A stretch of DNA of 40,245 nt from Desulfuromonas sp. (GTDB lineage: Bacteria > Desulfobacterota > Desulfuromonadia > Desulfuromonadales > Geopsychrobacteraceae), in NCBI GenBank assembly GCA_002869665.1, contig PKUG01000028.1, forward strand, positions 1-40,245. The letters run 5' to 3'. The notes beneath the pieces are model-generated. The model was given only the letters and a program-made list of their open reading frames with translations. It did not search any database and was not told where the DNA came from. Below are positions 25,144-35,084 of the stretch, in pieces. The position numbers and the translations under genes were made by a program. Numbering within the stretch: position 1 is the stretch's first letter; each line of letters opens with the position of its first letter.

Positions 25144-25213
25144 GCCGGGCAGTTACAGGCCTTTTCTTTCTTCTCCAGTATAGCAGATCCTTCGCTGGCA
25201 AACCTCGGCGTGC

Positions 25214-26415
<1,202 letters not shown>

Positions 26416-26416
<1 letters not shown>

Positions 26417-27120
26417 CAGGCGGCCTCCCCGTTCCTTTGGTCACTGGCAATGACGCCATCGACGATGCGCACGACGCGTTTAGCGTACTCGGCCATCTCC
26501 GGTTCGTGAGTGACCATCAGTACGGTGATACCGCGCTCGCGGTTGAGATTGGTGATCAGCTCCATGATCTCGGCGCTGGTGCTGGTGTCGAGGTTGCCGG
26601 TCGGTTCGTCGGCGAGCAGGATCTCCGGATCGCTGACGATGGCGCGGGCGATGGCGACCCGCTGCTGCTGGCCGCCGGAGAGTTCGCCGGGGGTGTGATC
26701 TTCCCACCCCTTGAGGCCGACCTGGGCGAGGGCGGCGCGGGCGCGCTGCTGGCGCACAACAGCCGATTCACCGCGGTAGATGAGCGGCAGCTCGACGTTT
26801 TCCAGCGCCGTGGTCCGGGCCAGCAGATTGAACCCCTGAAAGACAAAACCGAGATAATGGCGGCGCAGCAGAGCGCGCTGGTTGCGGCTGACATCTTCAA
26901 TGTGGACGCCGCGGAATTCGTAACTCCCGCCGGTGGGGGTGTCGAGGCAACCGAGGATGTTCATCATCGTTGACTTGCCCGAACCGCTCGGCCCCATGAT
27001 GGCGACGAAGTCGCCGCTGTCGATGGTCAGATCAACCCCCTTGAGAGCCTGGAAGGTCGCCTGGCCGCGGCCGTAGGCCTTGGTCAGGGCATTCAGTCTG
27101 ATCAGCGGAGCGGTGCTCAT
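26416..27120 (-). CDS. MacB-type ABC transporter ATPase
   Basis: 234 aa with all ATPase motifs intact: Walker [11 protein letters not shown]-loop FVFQGFNLL, signature [14 protein letters not shown], Walker B ILLADEP and the switch His in VTHEP. It is the LolD/MacB-like subgroup. Overlaps of 4 nt with the adaptor gene and 1 nt with the permease gene show a tightly coupled operon. It powers the permease downstream. Unlike the ATPase at 23.6 kb it has no internal stop. Confidence 0.95.
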
Positions 27121-28412
27121 GACGCCCCTCCGCTGAGGGCCTCGGTGATCACCGGCATCCCGGCCTTCAACTGGTCACCGCTGACCTCGGTCACGCTGCC
27201 GTTGCTGGCCCCGGTTTTGACGTCGTAGGGGACGGGTTGGCCGTTCTCCAGTACCCAGATCCGTGGTGTGCCGTTCTGCACCGCCTGTTTTTTGGTCGTC
27301 TGGCGCGGCGGCCGGGGCATCAGCTTGCTGACGATGCTGCCGCTCGACTCCGTGCTTGTGTCGTTTGTGGTCGCCGGGGTGAAGCGCAGTGCGGCGTTGG
27401 GTACCAACAGCACGTTGTCACGCACCAGGGTGGTGATTTCGGCGGTTCCGGTCATCCCCGGTCGCAGGCTTAGGTCGTCGTTGCTGACTGCCAGGGTGGT
27501 CAGGTAGGAGACGACATCGTCGCTGTCCTGAGCGCCGAAGCTGACGCGGGTGATGACTGCCGTATATTCGCGGTCGGGGTAGGCGTCGACGGTGAAGATC
27601 GCCTGTTGGCCGTCCTTGACCTGGCCGACATCCGCCTCGTCGACATCGACCTGCAGTTCCATGTTCGCCAGGTCTTCGGCCAGGGTGAAGAGGACCGGGG
27701 CCTGCAGTGAGGCGGCGACGGTCTGGCCGGGATCGACCTCGCGGGTCAGGACAACACCGTCGATGGGGGAGCGGATGTTGGCTTTCTCCAGGTTGGTCTC
27801 ATCCGACTGCAGTTCGGCGCGCGCCTGAATCACCCCGGCGTTGGCGACGGCGATATCGGCTTCGGCGCGCTTGAGGGCCGCTTCGGCCGTCTCCATGTCG
27901 CTCGCCGAAGGGAGCTTGCCACCCGAGAGTTCGGCGACCTTGCGGTAGCGGTTGAGGGTGGCGCGGGCCTCGTCGGCGGTCGCTTCGGCCTGGATCACCT
28001 GGGCCTGGGCCACGTTCAGAGACGCCTGCGACATGGTCACCGCGTCCTCCAGCTTGGAGCTGTCGAGGCGGGCGAGAATCTGCCCCTGGCTGACCCGGCC
28101 GTTGACGTCGACAAAGACCTCGTCGACGATCCCAGAGAGCTCACTGCCGATCTCCACCTGGTTGGTCGGTTGCAGGTTTCCGGTCGCTGAAATTCTGACG
28201 ATCAGGTTGCCGATGCGGCTCTCCTCGGTATAGTAGCGCGGTGCCGTGTCCTTCTGCTCGGCGGCGAGGAAAGGCCAGATCAGCGCCGCACCGACCAGCA
28301 CAACGATCACGAGAATCAGCCAACGCAAGAAAGAGCGTTTAACCGGTTTTTCAACGATAAGATCCGATACGGACGTAGCCTGGCGGTCCTGTTCCTGATT
28401 GTTATGGCTCAT
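27117..28412 (-). CDS. periplasmic adaptor (MacA/HlyD-type membrane fusion protein)
   Basis: 431 aa. A cytosolic N-terminus is followed by one membrane span (WLILVIVVLVGAALIWPFL). Then come the half-lipoyl domain GNLQPTNQVEIGSELSGIVDEVFVDVNGRVSQGQILARLD, an alpha-hairpin coiled coil (~115-205, Ala/Glu-rich), the second lipoyl half NIRSPIDGVVLTREVDPGQTV and beta-barrel domains to the C-terminus. This is the MacA/AcrA architecture bridging the MacB-type transporter to the outer-membrane channel. Overlaps of 4 nt with both neighbours indicate translational coupling. Confidence 0.94.
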   Translation of the reverse strand: MSHNNQEQDRQATSVSDLIVEKPVKRSFLRWLILVIVVLVGAALIWPFLAAEQKDTAPRYYTEESRIGNLIVRISATGNLQPTNQVEIGSELSGIVDEVFVDVNGRVSQGQILARLDSSKLEDAVTMSQASLNVAQAQVIQAEATADEARATLNRYRKVAELSGGKLPSASDMETAEAALKRAEADIAVANAGVIQARAELQSDETNLEKANIRSPIDGVVLTREVDPGQTVAASLQAPVLFTLAEDLANMELQVDVDEADVGQVKDGQQAIFTVDAYPDREYTAVITRVSFGAQDSDDVVSYLTTLAVSNDDLSLRPGMTGTAEITTLVRDNVLLVPNAALRFTPATTNDTSTESSGSIVSKLMPRPPRQTTKKQAVQNGTPRIWVLENGQPVPYDVKTGASNGSVTEVSGDQLKAGMPVITEALSGGAS

Positions 28413-29854
28413 GGTGTTTCCTTGGTGTCAGAAATAAGGTTGGTCCGGGGTTCCCAGCCGCCGCCGAGGGCCTTGTAGAGGCTGACCAGCGCCAACAACT
28501 GGTCGACGCGGGCGGAGGCGAGACTGTCCTCGCTGGAAAGGCGACTGCGCTCGTTGTCGAGCACGGTCTGGAAATCGATCAGCCCGGCGGCGTAGCGCTG
28601 CTTGGCCATTTCGTCCGCCTGTTGCACGGCGCTGGTGGCTGCGGCGAGGGCGGTCGTGCGTTCATTGCCGCGGCGCAGGGCGACGAGGGCGTTTTCGACA
28701 TCCTGCAAAGCGGTCAGTACGGCATGTTCGTAAGCGACGAGCGCCTGTTCGCGGACCGCATCCTGCAGTTTGGCCGCGTTGCGTAGCTGGCCACCGTCGA
28801 AGAGCGGGGCCGTCAGCCCGGCCAGCAGCGAGCCGGAGGCCGCGTTGATGTCACCGAGCGCACCGAGGGTCAAAGCATCGAGGCCGATGGAGCCGGAGAG
28901 TTTGAGGCTCGGATAACGGGCCGCTTCAGCGACGCCGAGGCGTGCGGTCTCCGCCGCCAGAGTGCGTTCGGCGGCGCGGATATCGGGGCGCCGCTGCAAG
29001 ACCTCGGCGGGAATCCCCACCGCCAGCCCGGCGGACAGCTCGGGGAGGCGGCCGGTGTCCGTCAGGCGGCCGCTGCTGGTGCCCGGCGCTTTGGCGAGGA
29101 GGATATCGAGGCTGTATTCGGCTTCGGCGAGGCTGCGTTCGAGGCTGGGGATCTGGGCCCGGGTCTGTTCCAGGCTGCTGCGCGCCTGGGCGACTTCGAG
29201 GCCGTCGCTCAGCCCGGCGCTGTTGTTCCATTCGCTGAGCTGCAGGGTCTCCTGCTGGCTGGCGAAGTTGGCGCGGGCGATGGCCAGGCGCAGTTGCAGG
29301 CCACGAATCTCGATGTAGCTGCCGGCGACCTCGGCGGCCAGGGAGACCTGGATGTCGTTCAGATTGGCCGCACTCGCTTCCAGATCGGCCTGGGCTGCCT
29401 CGACACCGCGGCGGATTCCGCCGAACAGGTCGATTTCCCAGCTGGCGTCAAAGCCGGCGCTGTAGGCACTGCTTGTCGCGCCGCCACTGTCGTTGCTGGC
29501 ACGGCTGCGGCTGGCCGAAGCTGAGCCGGTCAAACTCGGCAGCTGGTCGGCCGTGGCGTTGGCGCGGCGCAGGCGGGCTTCAATCAGGCGCAGGCGGGCG
29601 TCGCGCAGATTGAGGTTGGCCTGGAGTGCCTCGTCGATCAGGCTGGTCAGCTGCGGGTCGTTGAAGTTTTGCCACCACTGGCTCAACTCGGCGCTTTGCG
29701 GGCTTGCACCGCTCATCGCCGGAGCGCTGTCTCTGTTGAGCCAGCTGGCCGGCAGGGTGCTCTCCGGGGCCTGGTAGTCGGGGCCGACGGCAGCGCAGGC
29801 GGTCAATCCGAGGCCGGTGATCAGGGTCAAAAATATTTTCAGAGTCCTGGACAT
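28409..29854 (-). CDS. outer membrane efflux lipoprotein (NodT/OprM family)
   Basis: 481 aa from the ATG at 29854 (GAGAAG upstream). The track start 25 codons earlier would bury the signal peptide. The signal sequence ends in the lipobox LTAC, then AAVGPDYQAPE and two repeated OEP domains, with LTSLIDEALQANLNLRDARLRLIEAR in the first and a related ALVAYEHAVLTALQDVENAL in the second. GIPAEVLQRRPDIRAAERTLAAETARLGVAEAARYPSL is the NodT-family hallmark. It forms the trimeric TolC-like exit duct for the efflux system. It lies 7 nt after tetR. Confidence 0.95.
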   Translation of the reverse strand: MSRTLKIFLTLITGLGLTACAAVGPDYQAPESTLPASWLNRDSAPAMSGASPQSAELSQWWQNFNDPQLTSLIDEALQANLNLRDARLRLIEARLRRANATADQLPSLTGSASASRSRASNDSGGATSSAYSAGFDASWEIDLFGGIRRGVEAAQADLEASAANLNDIQVSLAAEVAGSYIEIRGLQLRLAIARANFASQQETLQLSEWNNSAGLSDGLEVAQARSSLEQTRAQIPSLERSLAEAEYSLDILLAKAPGTSSGRLTDTGRLPELSAGLAVGIPAEVLQRRPDIRAAERTLAAETARLGVAEAARYPSLKLSGSIGLDALTLGALGDINAASGSLLAGLTAPLFDGGQLRNAAKLQDAVREQALVAYEHAVLTALQDVENALVALRRGNERTTALAAATSAVQQADEMAKQRYAAGLIDFQTVLDNERSRLSSEDSLASARVDQLLALVSLYKALGGGWEPRTNLISDTKETP

Positions 29855-29861
29855 GGGCTTC

Positions 29862-30506
29862 TCACGGGTTCTGCGGGTCGGGAGTGCTTTTGACGGCGGC
29901 GATCCCGGCCAGGGAGAAATTGATGACATGATCGATGAACGCGTCGATGTCGGTAATCAGCGGCGCCTGTTGCGGCGCCGTGCGGCTGAAAATCCGCTGC
30001 ATCAGCAGTGGATGAAAACAGAGGCTGATGAGTGACAGTTCGCATTTGACGACCTGCTGCTCCCGCGCCTGCGGGCCGAGCAGTTCGCGCATCAGCGAAC
30101 GGGTATGATCGCGCAGGGGGATCAGTGCCGACTCCATGATTTCGTTGAGCAAGCCGGTCGGGTTGACGATCTCCATGTGGGCGATGAAGAAATCGCGCGA
30201 GTCCTCGTCGGCGATGCGGCGGATCAGCGCCTCGATGTGGCCGCGCAGGCGTTCCTCGGGCGGCGCATCGGGGCTGACCCCGCCATCATGGGGATGAGTT
30301 TCGATCGACTTGGTAAAGGCGTAGCGCCAGGCTTCCTGGTAGAGGGCCTCCTTGCCGCCGAAGTGGTAGTTGATCGCGGCGATGTTGGCCCCTGCGCGGC
30401 GGCAAATTTCGGCGACAGTCGCATCGCGGAAGCCGCGCTCGACAAAGACCCGGCTTGCGGCGTCGAGTAATTTCTCCCTCGTGGTCGGTTCGGGCTGTTT
30501 GCTCAT
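29862..30506 (-). CDS. TetR-family regulator (CecR/YbiH type) of the efflux operon
   Basis: 214 aa. The N-terminal TetR helix-turn-helix is clear (TREKLLDAASRVFVERGFRDATVAEICRRAGANIAAINYHFGGKEALYQEAW). The C-terminal ligand-binding region resembles the DUF1956 type found in CecR/YbiH, which in enterobacteria controls an adaptor and ABC exporter set. First gene of the tetR-OMF-adaptor-ABC operon on the minus strand, so it probably represses its own operon until a ligand binds. A good palindromic operator candidate lies about 50 bp upstream. Confidence 0.93.
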   Translation of the reverse strand: MSKQPEPTTREKLLDAASRVFVERGFRDATVAEICRRAGANIAAINYHFGGKEALYQEAWRYAFTKSIETHPHDGGVSPDAPPEERLRGHIEALIRRIADEDSRDFFIAHMEIVNPTGLLNEIMESALIPLRDHTRSLMRELLGPQAREQQVVKCELSLISLCFHPLLMQRIFSRTAPQQAPLITDIDAFIDHVINFSLAGIAAVKSTPDPQNP

Positions 30507-30557
30507 GGGCTTTCCTGTTGTTAGGCAAATAGAGGATCTATGCTCTTAAACGATAGT

Positions 30558-30583
30558 TTCAAATATGCATTTGAATCTGTCAA
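30558..30583 (-). promoter_or_regulatory. candidate TetR operator overlapping an operon promoter
   Basis: TTCAAAT-ATGC-ATTTGAA (30558-30575) is a palindrome with perfect 7-bp arms. On the minus strand a consensus TTGACA (complement of 30578-30583) sits immediately upstream of it, so the palindrome would occupy the spacer of a promoter. The -10 match is poor. Confidence 0.6.
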
Positions 30584-30700
30584 GATAGCCAAGTGTAAAG
30601 ATTTATTAAGCGCTGGACAGGGGTGGCTGAGCGGCTGTTTTTGAAATCGAATACTGTTAATTTTTCACAGCTTTGCTATTGCTGGGTTATGAAATTTTGA

Positions 30701-30727
30701 GGGGGCTTTCTGGCCCTCTTTTTTTGT
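30701..30727 (+). terminator. orphan terminator-like hairpin
   Basis: GAGGG...CCCTC is followed by seven T residues. No plus-strand gene ends upstream, because the neighbour is the divergent tetR. It may be the relic of a deleted gene or have arisen with the rearrangement that truncated the kinase just downstream. Confidence 0.4.
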
Positions 30728-30742
30728 GACGGGTGGGTGTAA

Positions 30743-31714
30743 TGTTCAGAACAAACGTTTTTTCCAGCAACGATCCTGATCCCTGGGAAGCGGCGAAAGA
30801 ACTGATCGCTGCTGCTGAAGCCGCAGGCGATCATTACGGAAGCGATTAAGTTTCTTAGGCCGTCGATACCCACAACCATCTCGATCAAGCAGAAAATCGA
30901 TGATTCCTGTGGCATGATCAAGGCCGACCCGACTGAGCTGAACCAGGTGGTCATGAACCTGTGTGCCAATGCCTATCAGGCCATGGAAGAGTGCGGCGGA
31001 ACCCTGACGATCAGCCTGGAGCATGTCGAACTGACGGACGATTTTCTCGTCGATGAACCGACGCTCAATTCCGGGCCGTTCGTGCGGCTGACCGTCAGCG
31101 ACACCGGGCCGGGAATGGATGCGGCGACCCTGGAGCAGATTTTCAACCCCTACTACACGACCAAGACGGTCGGCAAGGGGACCGGGCTGGGGTTGTCCGT
31201 TGTGCATGGCATTGTGAAAAATCATGGCGTGGTGATTCGTGTTGCAAGCGCACCGGGAAAGGGGGCGACGTTCCGGGTTTATATTCCCGAGTTGGAGTAT
31301 ATCTCCCAAGAACAGGCGGTTGCCGACCCAGCGCTTCATCTGGGGCATGAACGCATCCTGTTTGTTGATGATGAATGGCTGCTCGCCGACATGGGGAAGC
31401 AGCTGCTCGAAAGCCTGGGCTACAGGGTCACGGCCGTGACGAGCAGCCTTGAGGCGCTCGATCAATTCAGGTCGCGACCGGATTATTTCGATCTGGTTAT
31501 CACGGATCAGACTATGCCGGTGATGACCGGAACCGACCTGGCAATGGAGATTCTGTCAACACGCCCGGACATACCGATCATTCTCGGTACGGGTTACAGT
31601 CGCTCCATTTCCCGCGAGAAGGCTCTGGCCATGGGGATCAGGGAATTCATGATGAAGCCTATGGAAAGGGCAAGTATCGCCGAAATGATCCGCAGGGTGT
31701 TGGATGGAGGGTAA
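30743..31714 (+). pseudogene. remnant of a hybrid histidine kinase (HATPase plus receiver)
   Basis: The sensor and His-box portions are missing. Recognisable sequence begins near 30750 and is interrupted by an in-frame TGA at 30803-30805. It then continues as ITEAIKFLRPSIPTTISIKQKI, which is typical of the region before the ATPase domain. From 30914 the frame is open for 266 aa: N-box ELNQVVMNLCANAYQAMEE, DTGPGMDAATLEQIFNPYYTTK and GTGLGLSVVHGI, then a receiver domain with FVDDEW, the Asp in LVITDQTMPVMTG and the MKPMER lysine. Without a dimerisation or phospho-acceptor domain it cannot act as a normal kinase. It marks the edge of the accessory region. Confidence 0.8.
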
Positions 31715-31922
31715 TGGGGGCTTCTGGAAGAATTAAAGGTACAGCAGTCCGAGAGATGAGGTTGTTATCGTCAATTTCGTAGACTTCCAAAACTTCGTTG
31801 AGCATTGACGTCACATTGACAGCTTCCTCGTCAGGGATATTAGCGACAAGGTTTGAGTCGATTTTGACGACCCGTACCCATGAACCTACGGTTACTCTGT
31901 TTCCGTTTTTATCTGTAATCAT
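31659..31922 (-). CDS. small conserved-type protein, C-terminus probably altered
   Basis: 87 aa. The N-terminal ~60 residues (DKNGNRVTVGSWVRVVKIDSNL, VNVTSMLNEVLEVYEIDDNN) look like a compact beta-barrel domain that I recall from short proteobacterial hypotheticals. The last ~20 residues (LHPTPCGSFRRYLPFP) are unlike it and run antisense into the kinase remnant by 56 nt. This suggests that the original 3' end was lost at the junction. The start has no strong ribosome site. Function unknown. Confidence 0.5.
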   Translation of the reverse strand: MITDKNGNRVTVGSWVRVVKIDSNLVANIPDEEAVNVTSMLNEVLEVYEIDDNNLISRTAVPLILPEAPITLHPTPCGSFRRYLPFP

Positions 31923-32129
31923 TTAGGCCTGTTTTTCAACCTTTTGTTATGTTTGGGTCGGATCAGACCAACCCTATCTCTCGTTCTTTGATGGATGTTC
32001 GGTCATTGACTTGTCGAGCACCCACGCGCCTTTAAGTTGTAGATCAGCCGCGTTGATGTTGAATACGAATGCCAGGGCAAATATACATATGAGAGTGGTG
32101 TGTTTTGTCAGTAGCATGTTCTCTGCTGA

Positions 32130-32519
32130 TCAGGGCCAGGTTTTCGAGAAATCCAACGCCGGGTCCACCTTTAGTTTCTCTCGCATCTCATGGAACTTCG
32201 CCTTACTTAGAGGGCCTGAAACGCTTTCCGAAGGGTCCGCATATTTGCTGTCTTTATTGATCTCTAAAATGTAGTAATAATCTTTCGTTGCAATGTTTTG
32301 ACGAACGATGATGTGGACTTTGTCCCAGCCGATGCCGACAACCCCGTCATTGACCCTTCCTGCCCCATTTCCGTTCCCAAGGTCGTAATAAAGGCTTCTG
32401 TTGCCAGGGGTGTCGATTGTCGCGACATAGTAATTGTCTGAAACCTTATAGCTCTGATGAAGGTTCGTATGGCACCCGAGTAATAATGTGATTGCTATAA
32501 AGGTGAGTAGTTTATTCAT
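32130..32519 (-). CDS. small lipoprotein, unknown function
   Basis: 129 aa. The signal peptide MNKLLTFIAITLLLGC has a lipobox LLGC. The mature part has YYVATIDTPGNRSLYYDLGNG, IGWDKVHIIVRQN and DYYYILEINKD, a beta-rich pattern, ending in a motif KFHEMREKLKV. It overlaps the upstream membrane-protein gene by 8 nt, so the two form a pair. Lower GC than the flanking chromosome. Family not recognised. Confidence 0.7.
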   Translation of the reverse strand: MNKLLTFIAITLLLGCHTNLHQSYKVSDNYYVATIDTPGNRSLYYDLGNGNGAGRVNDGVVGIGWDKVHIIVRQNIATKDYYYILEINKDSKYADPSESVSGPLSKAKFHEMREKLKVDPALDFSKTWP

Positions 32520-32940
32520 ATCTCAATGTCAGAAGTTTGGGAGGTTGCATTGCTCGGTTTCCGTCGCCAGAAACCATATGGTGTCCCCTGAACACCAATA
32601 TGGAACATATTAGAATCGTTAAAAAATATATTGAAATAATGATCCAGTAAAATTTAGGATTTTCGGACATTTTAACTCGTTGAGGCATGCCGCTGAAAAT
32701 TGTTTCTTTTTCAATAAGGCCAAGGGCTAGCTTGATTAGTGAAAATGGAATTAACGACAAAATGAAAATTGAAATAGATAAATTAGGCTTAGTGTTTTGA
32801 ATTCTGAATGAAATTACTAACATTGATACTGAAATAAAAAATCCTACCCATTCAGATATTCTGAAATATTTTTCTCTTCTACGATCCATATACTTTAGGA
32901 AATGGTAAGTAATCTGTTCTTGCTCAATTTCAGTCAGCAA
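32512..32940 (-). CDS. small membrane protein with four predicted spans
   Basis: 142 aa if translated from TTG 32940. Hydrophobic segments include VGFFISVSMLVISF, SISIFILSLIPFSLIKLAL and WIIISIYFLTILICSILVF. The soluble N-terminus (EQEQITYHFLKYMDRRREKYFRI) is charged. The start codon lies inside one copy of the long direct repeat, so its leader comes from repeat sequence. It is followed, with an 8-nt overlap, by a lipoprotein gene. AT-rich, no family recognised. The TTG start is uncertain; no good ATG follows near the N-terminus. Confidence 0.6.
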   Translation of the reverse strand: MLTEIEQEQITYHFLKYMDRRREKYFRISEWVGFFISVSMLVISFRIQNTKPNLSISIFILSLIPFSLIKLALGLIEKETIFSGMPQRVKMSENPKFYWIIISIYFLTILICSILVFRGHHMVSGDGNRAMQPPKLLTLRYE

Positions 32941-33120
32941 TCATAGGCCGTTCGGCCTAATCCGACTTCTCCGAAAAAAGAAAAATCCACCTTCGTTACG
33001 AAAGGTGGATTGATGAATCTGAAACCTGCCCCCCTGCAACGATCCCAGATACCTGCACAAATTGTTTGTCGACAATCTAGCTCATGGCCTGGTGAGTGTC
33101 AAAAGGAAAGGTTTTCGAGG
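32931..33120. repeat. long imperfect direct repeat, copy A
   Basis: About 190 bp closely matching 36592-36785. It contains the hairpin TAGGCCG/CGGCCTA, an AATCCACCTT stem-loop that on the minus strand is followed by a T-rich tract (a terminator for minus-strand transcripts), and a C6 tract. Differences are scattered substitutions and small indels. No coding region larger than a short shadow ORF occurs in it. Confidence 0.85.
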
Positions 33121-33180
33121 TCTTCTTGGTGGTTAAGTTGGTCCAACTCTGCTGAAGTTACCTGAAACTGTAGGTGCGAG

Positions 33181-33399
33181 TCACTTTGATGTTTCTGAGT
33201 GCTGTTGTTCGCGTTCTTCAACAAGTCGCTGTTTGAGTAATTGACAGATCAGTAATGGTTTTCCATCCAGCAATCGATACATCCGATAGCCACAATTGCC
33301 GTAGCCGCTGCAGGCTCGACATCTTAAATCCTTTATGTCAAACCCCTCAAGATCTTCTAGTTTGAGCTCGAAGTCTTTTCCATATTTTTTTGTGGCCAT
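33181..33399 (-). CDS. 72-aa cysteine-containing small protein
   Basis: The ATG at 33399 is preceded by a near-perfect AGGAGG. The product has an acidic N-terminal stretch (FELKLEDLEGFDIKDL), a Cys cluster CRACSGYGNCGYRMYRL and a later Cys (LLICQLL), which could bind a metal. The tail is Lys/Glu/Gln rich. I do not recognise it. The strong ribosome site makes it a convincing gene. Confidence 0.65.
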   Translation of the reverse strand: MATKKYGKDFELKLEDLEGFDIKDLRCRACSGYGNCGYRMYRLLDGKPLLICQLLKQRLVEEREQQHSETSK

Positions 33400-33489
33400 G
33401 GGTTTAGTCCTCCTGAGTGTACGAAGCCGGGTGTTATAAAAATGTTGCGCGGCTTGCTGTTGCGGTCTGCCGCGATCCTGTTCTCGCTC

Positions 33490-34344
33490 TCAGCCGTCGA
33501 TCCCATCGCGCGAGTCCCGCAGCTCGTTTGGCGGCACGATGACCTCGAGTCCGAGTTCCCGCACCGCAGCGAGCGTGCGCGTGGGAACCGTGATGTTCTC
33601 GAAGCAGGCGCAGTACTCCATGGCCTCCATCAGGGTCAAGGCGTGCAGCAGGTCGAGCATTGTGTCCACATCGGGCACAGCGGGCAGGTAAAGGGCGGGG
33701 ATCTCATGTGCTGCCGCCTTCTGAATGTAGGCGGGAAGCACGGTCAGGCCATCGGGATTGTAGAAGACACCGGTGTGATCGATGCGGGTGTCTTTGGTCC
33801 AGCCAACCAGTGAGACCCCCATCTGCTGATCTGGAGAGAGCACGATGCCTCCCCCCTCGATCCCGCACAGTCGTTGCAGTTTCTCAAAGCCTTCGCTGAC
33901 AACGAACTTCTCCAGGGTGGGCATATCGGCGCCATACGACAGGATCGTGGAGTATCCGCGTTCAAAGACCTGCTCAAAGGCATGGTTGTAGTGTTCATCA
34001 AAGCTCGCGCCGCTATCGCTGATGACCGTGAACTCCCTCGGCCATGGTCCGGCGTCCGCAAGAACCTGCTCCATCACAGCGATATTCTCTGCGGGGGTTG
34101 TCGAAATATAGATATCGTAAATGTCCTCTAGGTCGCCGGGCCGTCTCGCGGCGGCTTGTTTCGCTTCGAGGTCGGCAAGCGCGTCGCAGGTGATCTGCAG
34201 CAGGTCAAGAAGCATGCACTTGTAGAGCGAGGCGGCGATCTCCGGGGTGTACCACCCGTCCTTGAGGGTGCTCAGCCGAGTTTTCACGAGGCCGGGCACG
34301 GGTGGCTTACTGAACAGGAGAATGGCGTTGCGGCGTATGGTCAT
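33490..34344 (-). CDS. DUF2064/TIGR04282-like glycosyltransferase-fold protein
   Basis: 284 aa. The N-terminus NAILLFSKPPVPGLVKTRLSTL is the hallmark of the DUF2064 (rSAM/selenodomain-associated transferase 1) family, a GT-A nucleotide-sugar transferase-like fold. DADMP-like SYGADMPTLEKF and GGIVLSPDQQMGVSLVGW match the nucleotide/metal region and downstream strand. In other genomes such proteins sit beside radical-SAM or selenoprotein genes, but none is here. Function is unproven. GC content is like the core genome, unlike the AT-rich genes that flank it further downstream. Confidence 0.82.
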   Translation of the reverse strand: MTIRRNAILLFSKPPVPGLVKTRLSTLKDGWYTPEIAASLYKCMLLDLLQITCDALADLEAKQAAARRPGDLEDIYDIYISTTPAENIAVMEQVLADAGPWPREFTVISDSGASFDEHYNHAFEQVFERGYSTILSYGADMPTLEKFVVSEGFEKLQRLCGIEGGGIVLSPDQQMGVSLVGWTKDTRIDHTGVFYNPDGLTVLPAYIQKAAAHEIPALYLPAVPDVDTMLDLLHALTLMEAMEYCACFENITVPTRTLAAVRELGLEVIVPPNELRDSRDGIDG

Positions 34345-34856
34345 GACTGGCGTTCCACAGCTTTCGGTTAGAGTCGGGTGTTGCCGCGCACTGGGTCCGC
34401 ATGAGCTGGCTCAGGATCAGAGCCGACAGTGTGTGCGCTCCTGGCTGGTAAAAAAAGCAGAAACAATGCCAATAAATCTTGAGCGTAAATATAGAGATGC
34501 GAACAAAGGTTTGTTTTTATCGAACGAAAGTGATTGTTTTTATTGTTTTTTTTTCTTGCGGGAGTTGGGAAGGCTTTTCGATGGCAGTCTCAAAACAAAA
34601 AAACAATGAGACAGCGGTATCAAACTGAGAATTCACTTTCAAAATGACGCACTGTATTCAGGGGGTACCATACTAAGCTAAGGCGAGATCAGGGTCCGTA
34701 GTGAATTAAGTATAGTGTCCTCCGAACTCGTCGGTAGGAAAAGTCGTTTGGCCATTGTAGTGAAGCTATTTACCGTGCGAGTTTACTTTATCAGATCTAC
34801 TAGAAGTAGACCTGCCACAGACAACCAAAAGGAGACGAAAAGAAATATGCTGAATA
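34345..34856. other. 512-bp stretch without a convincing gene
   Basis: Between the DUF2064 gene and the AT-rich small genes. It holds REP-like copy 1 (34656-34730), long T tracts around 34535-34555 and no ORF with a credible start and ribosome site. The 120-aa plus-strand track ORF mostly overlaps the DUF2064 gene in another frame and looks like a shadow. Confidence 0.6.
34656..34730. repeat. 75-bp REP-like palindromic element, copy 1
   Basis: An imperfect inverted repeat: GGGGGTACCATACT... against ...AAGTATAGTGTCCTCC, with a ~28-nt inner segment. It is the same length as, and clearly related to, copy 2 at 35967-36040, and more diverged in its arms. I recall the GGGGACACCATACTTAA type of arm as one found near REP-associated tyrosine transposases. 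No transposase ORF is present here. Confidence 0.75.
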
Positions 34857-35084
34857 TTAAATTTTGATTCCAGGCCCCATCTTTCCATGTGAAGAACGAT
34901 AGGCCTCTAAATATGTCAAAGGAAGATCTATAATTGAAAGTCTAGGTAATATGTTCTTTTCTAGCTTAATATTATTTTTCTTTATGAATTTTATCATCAT
35001 GAAATATGAGCAAGAAAATGACAAAATTATTAAAAAAAATATAAATAAATTATCATATTGATAGCTTTTTGATTTGATTTTCAT
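34857..35084 (-). CDS. 75-aa membrane peptide, unknown
   Basis: One strong hydrophobic segment (YDNLFIFFLIILSFSCSYFMMIKFI) follows a short basic head; the rest is basic and polar. Very AT-rich. It overlaps the end of the 167-aa gene by 32 nt, in a different frame. Its own ribosome site is poor, so translational coupling would be needed. No family recognised. Confidence 0.45.
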   Translation of the reverse strand: MKIKSKSYQYDNLFIFFLIILSFSCSYFMMIKFIKKNNIKLEKNILPRLSIIDLPLTYLEAYRSSHGKMGPGIKI

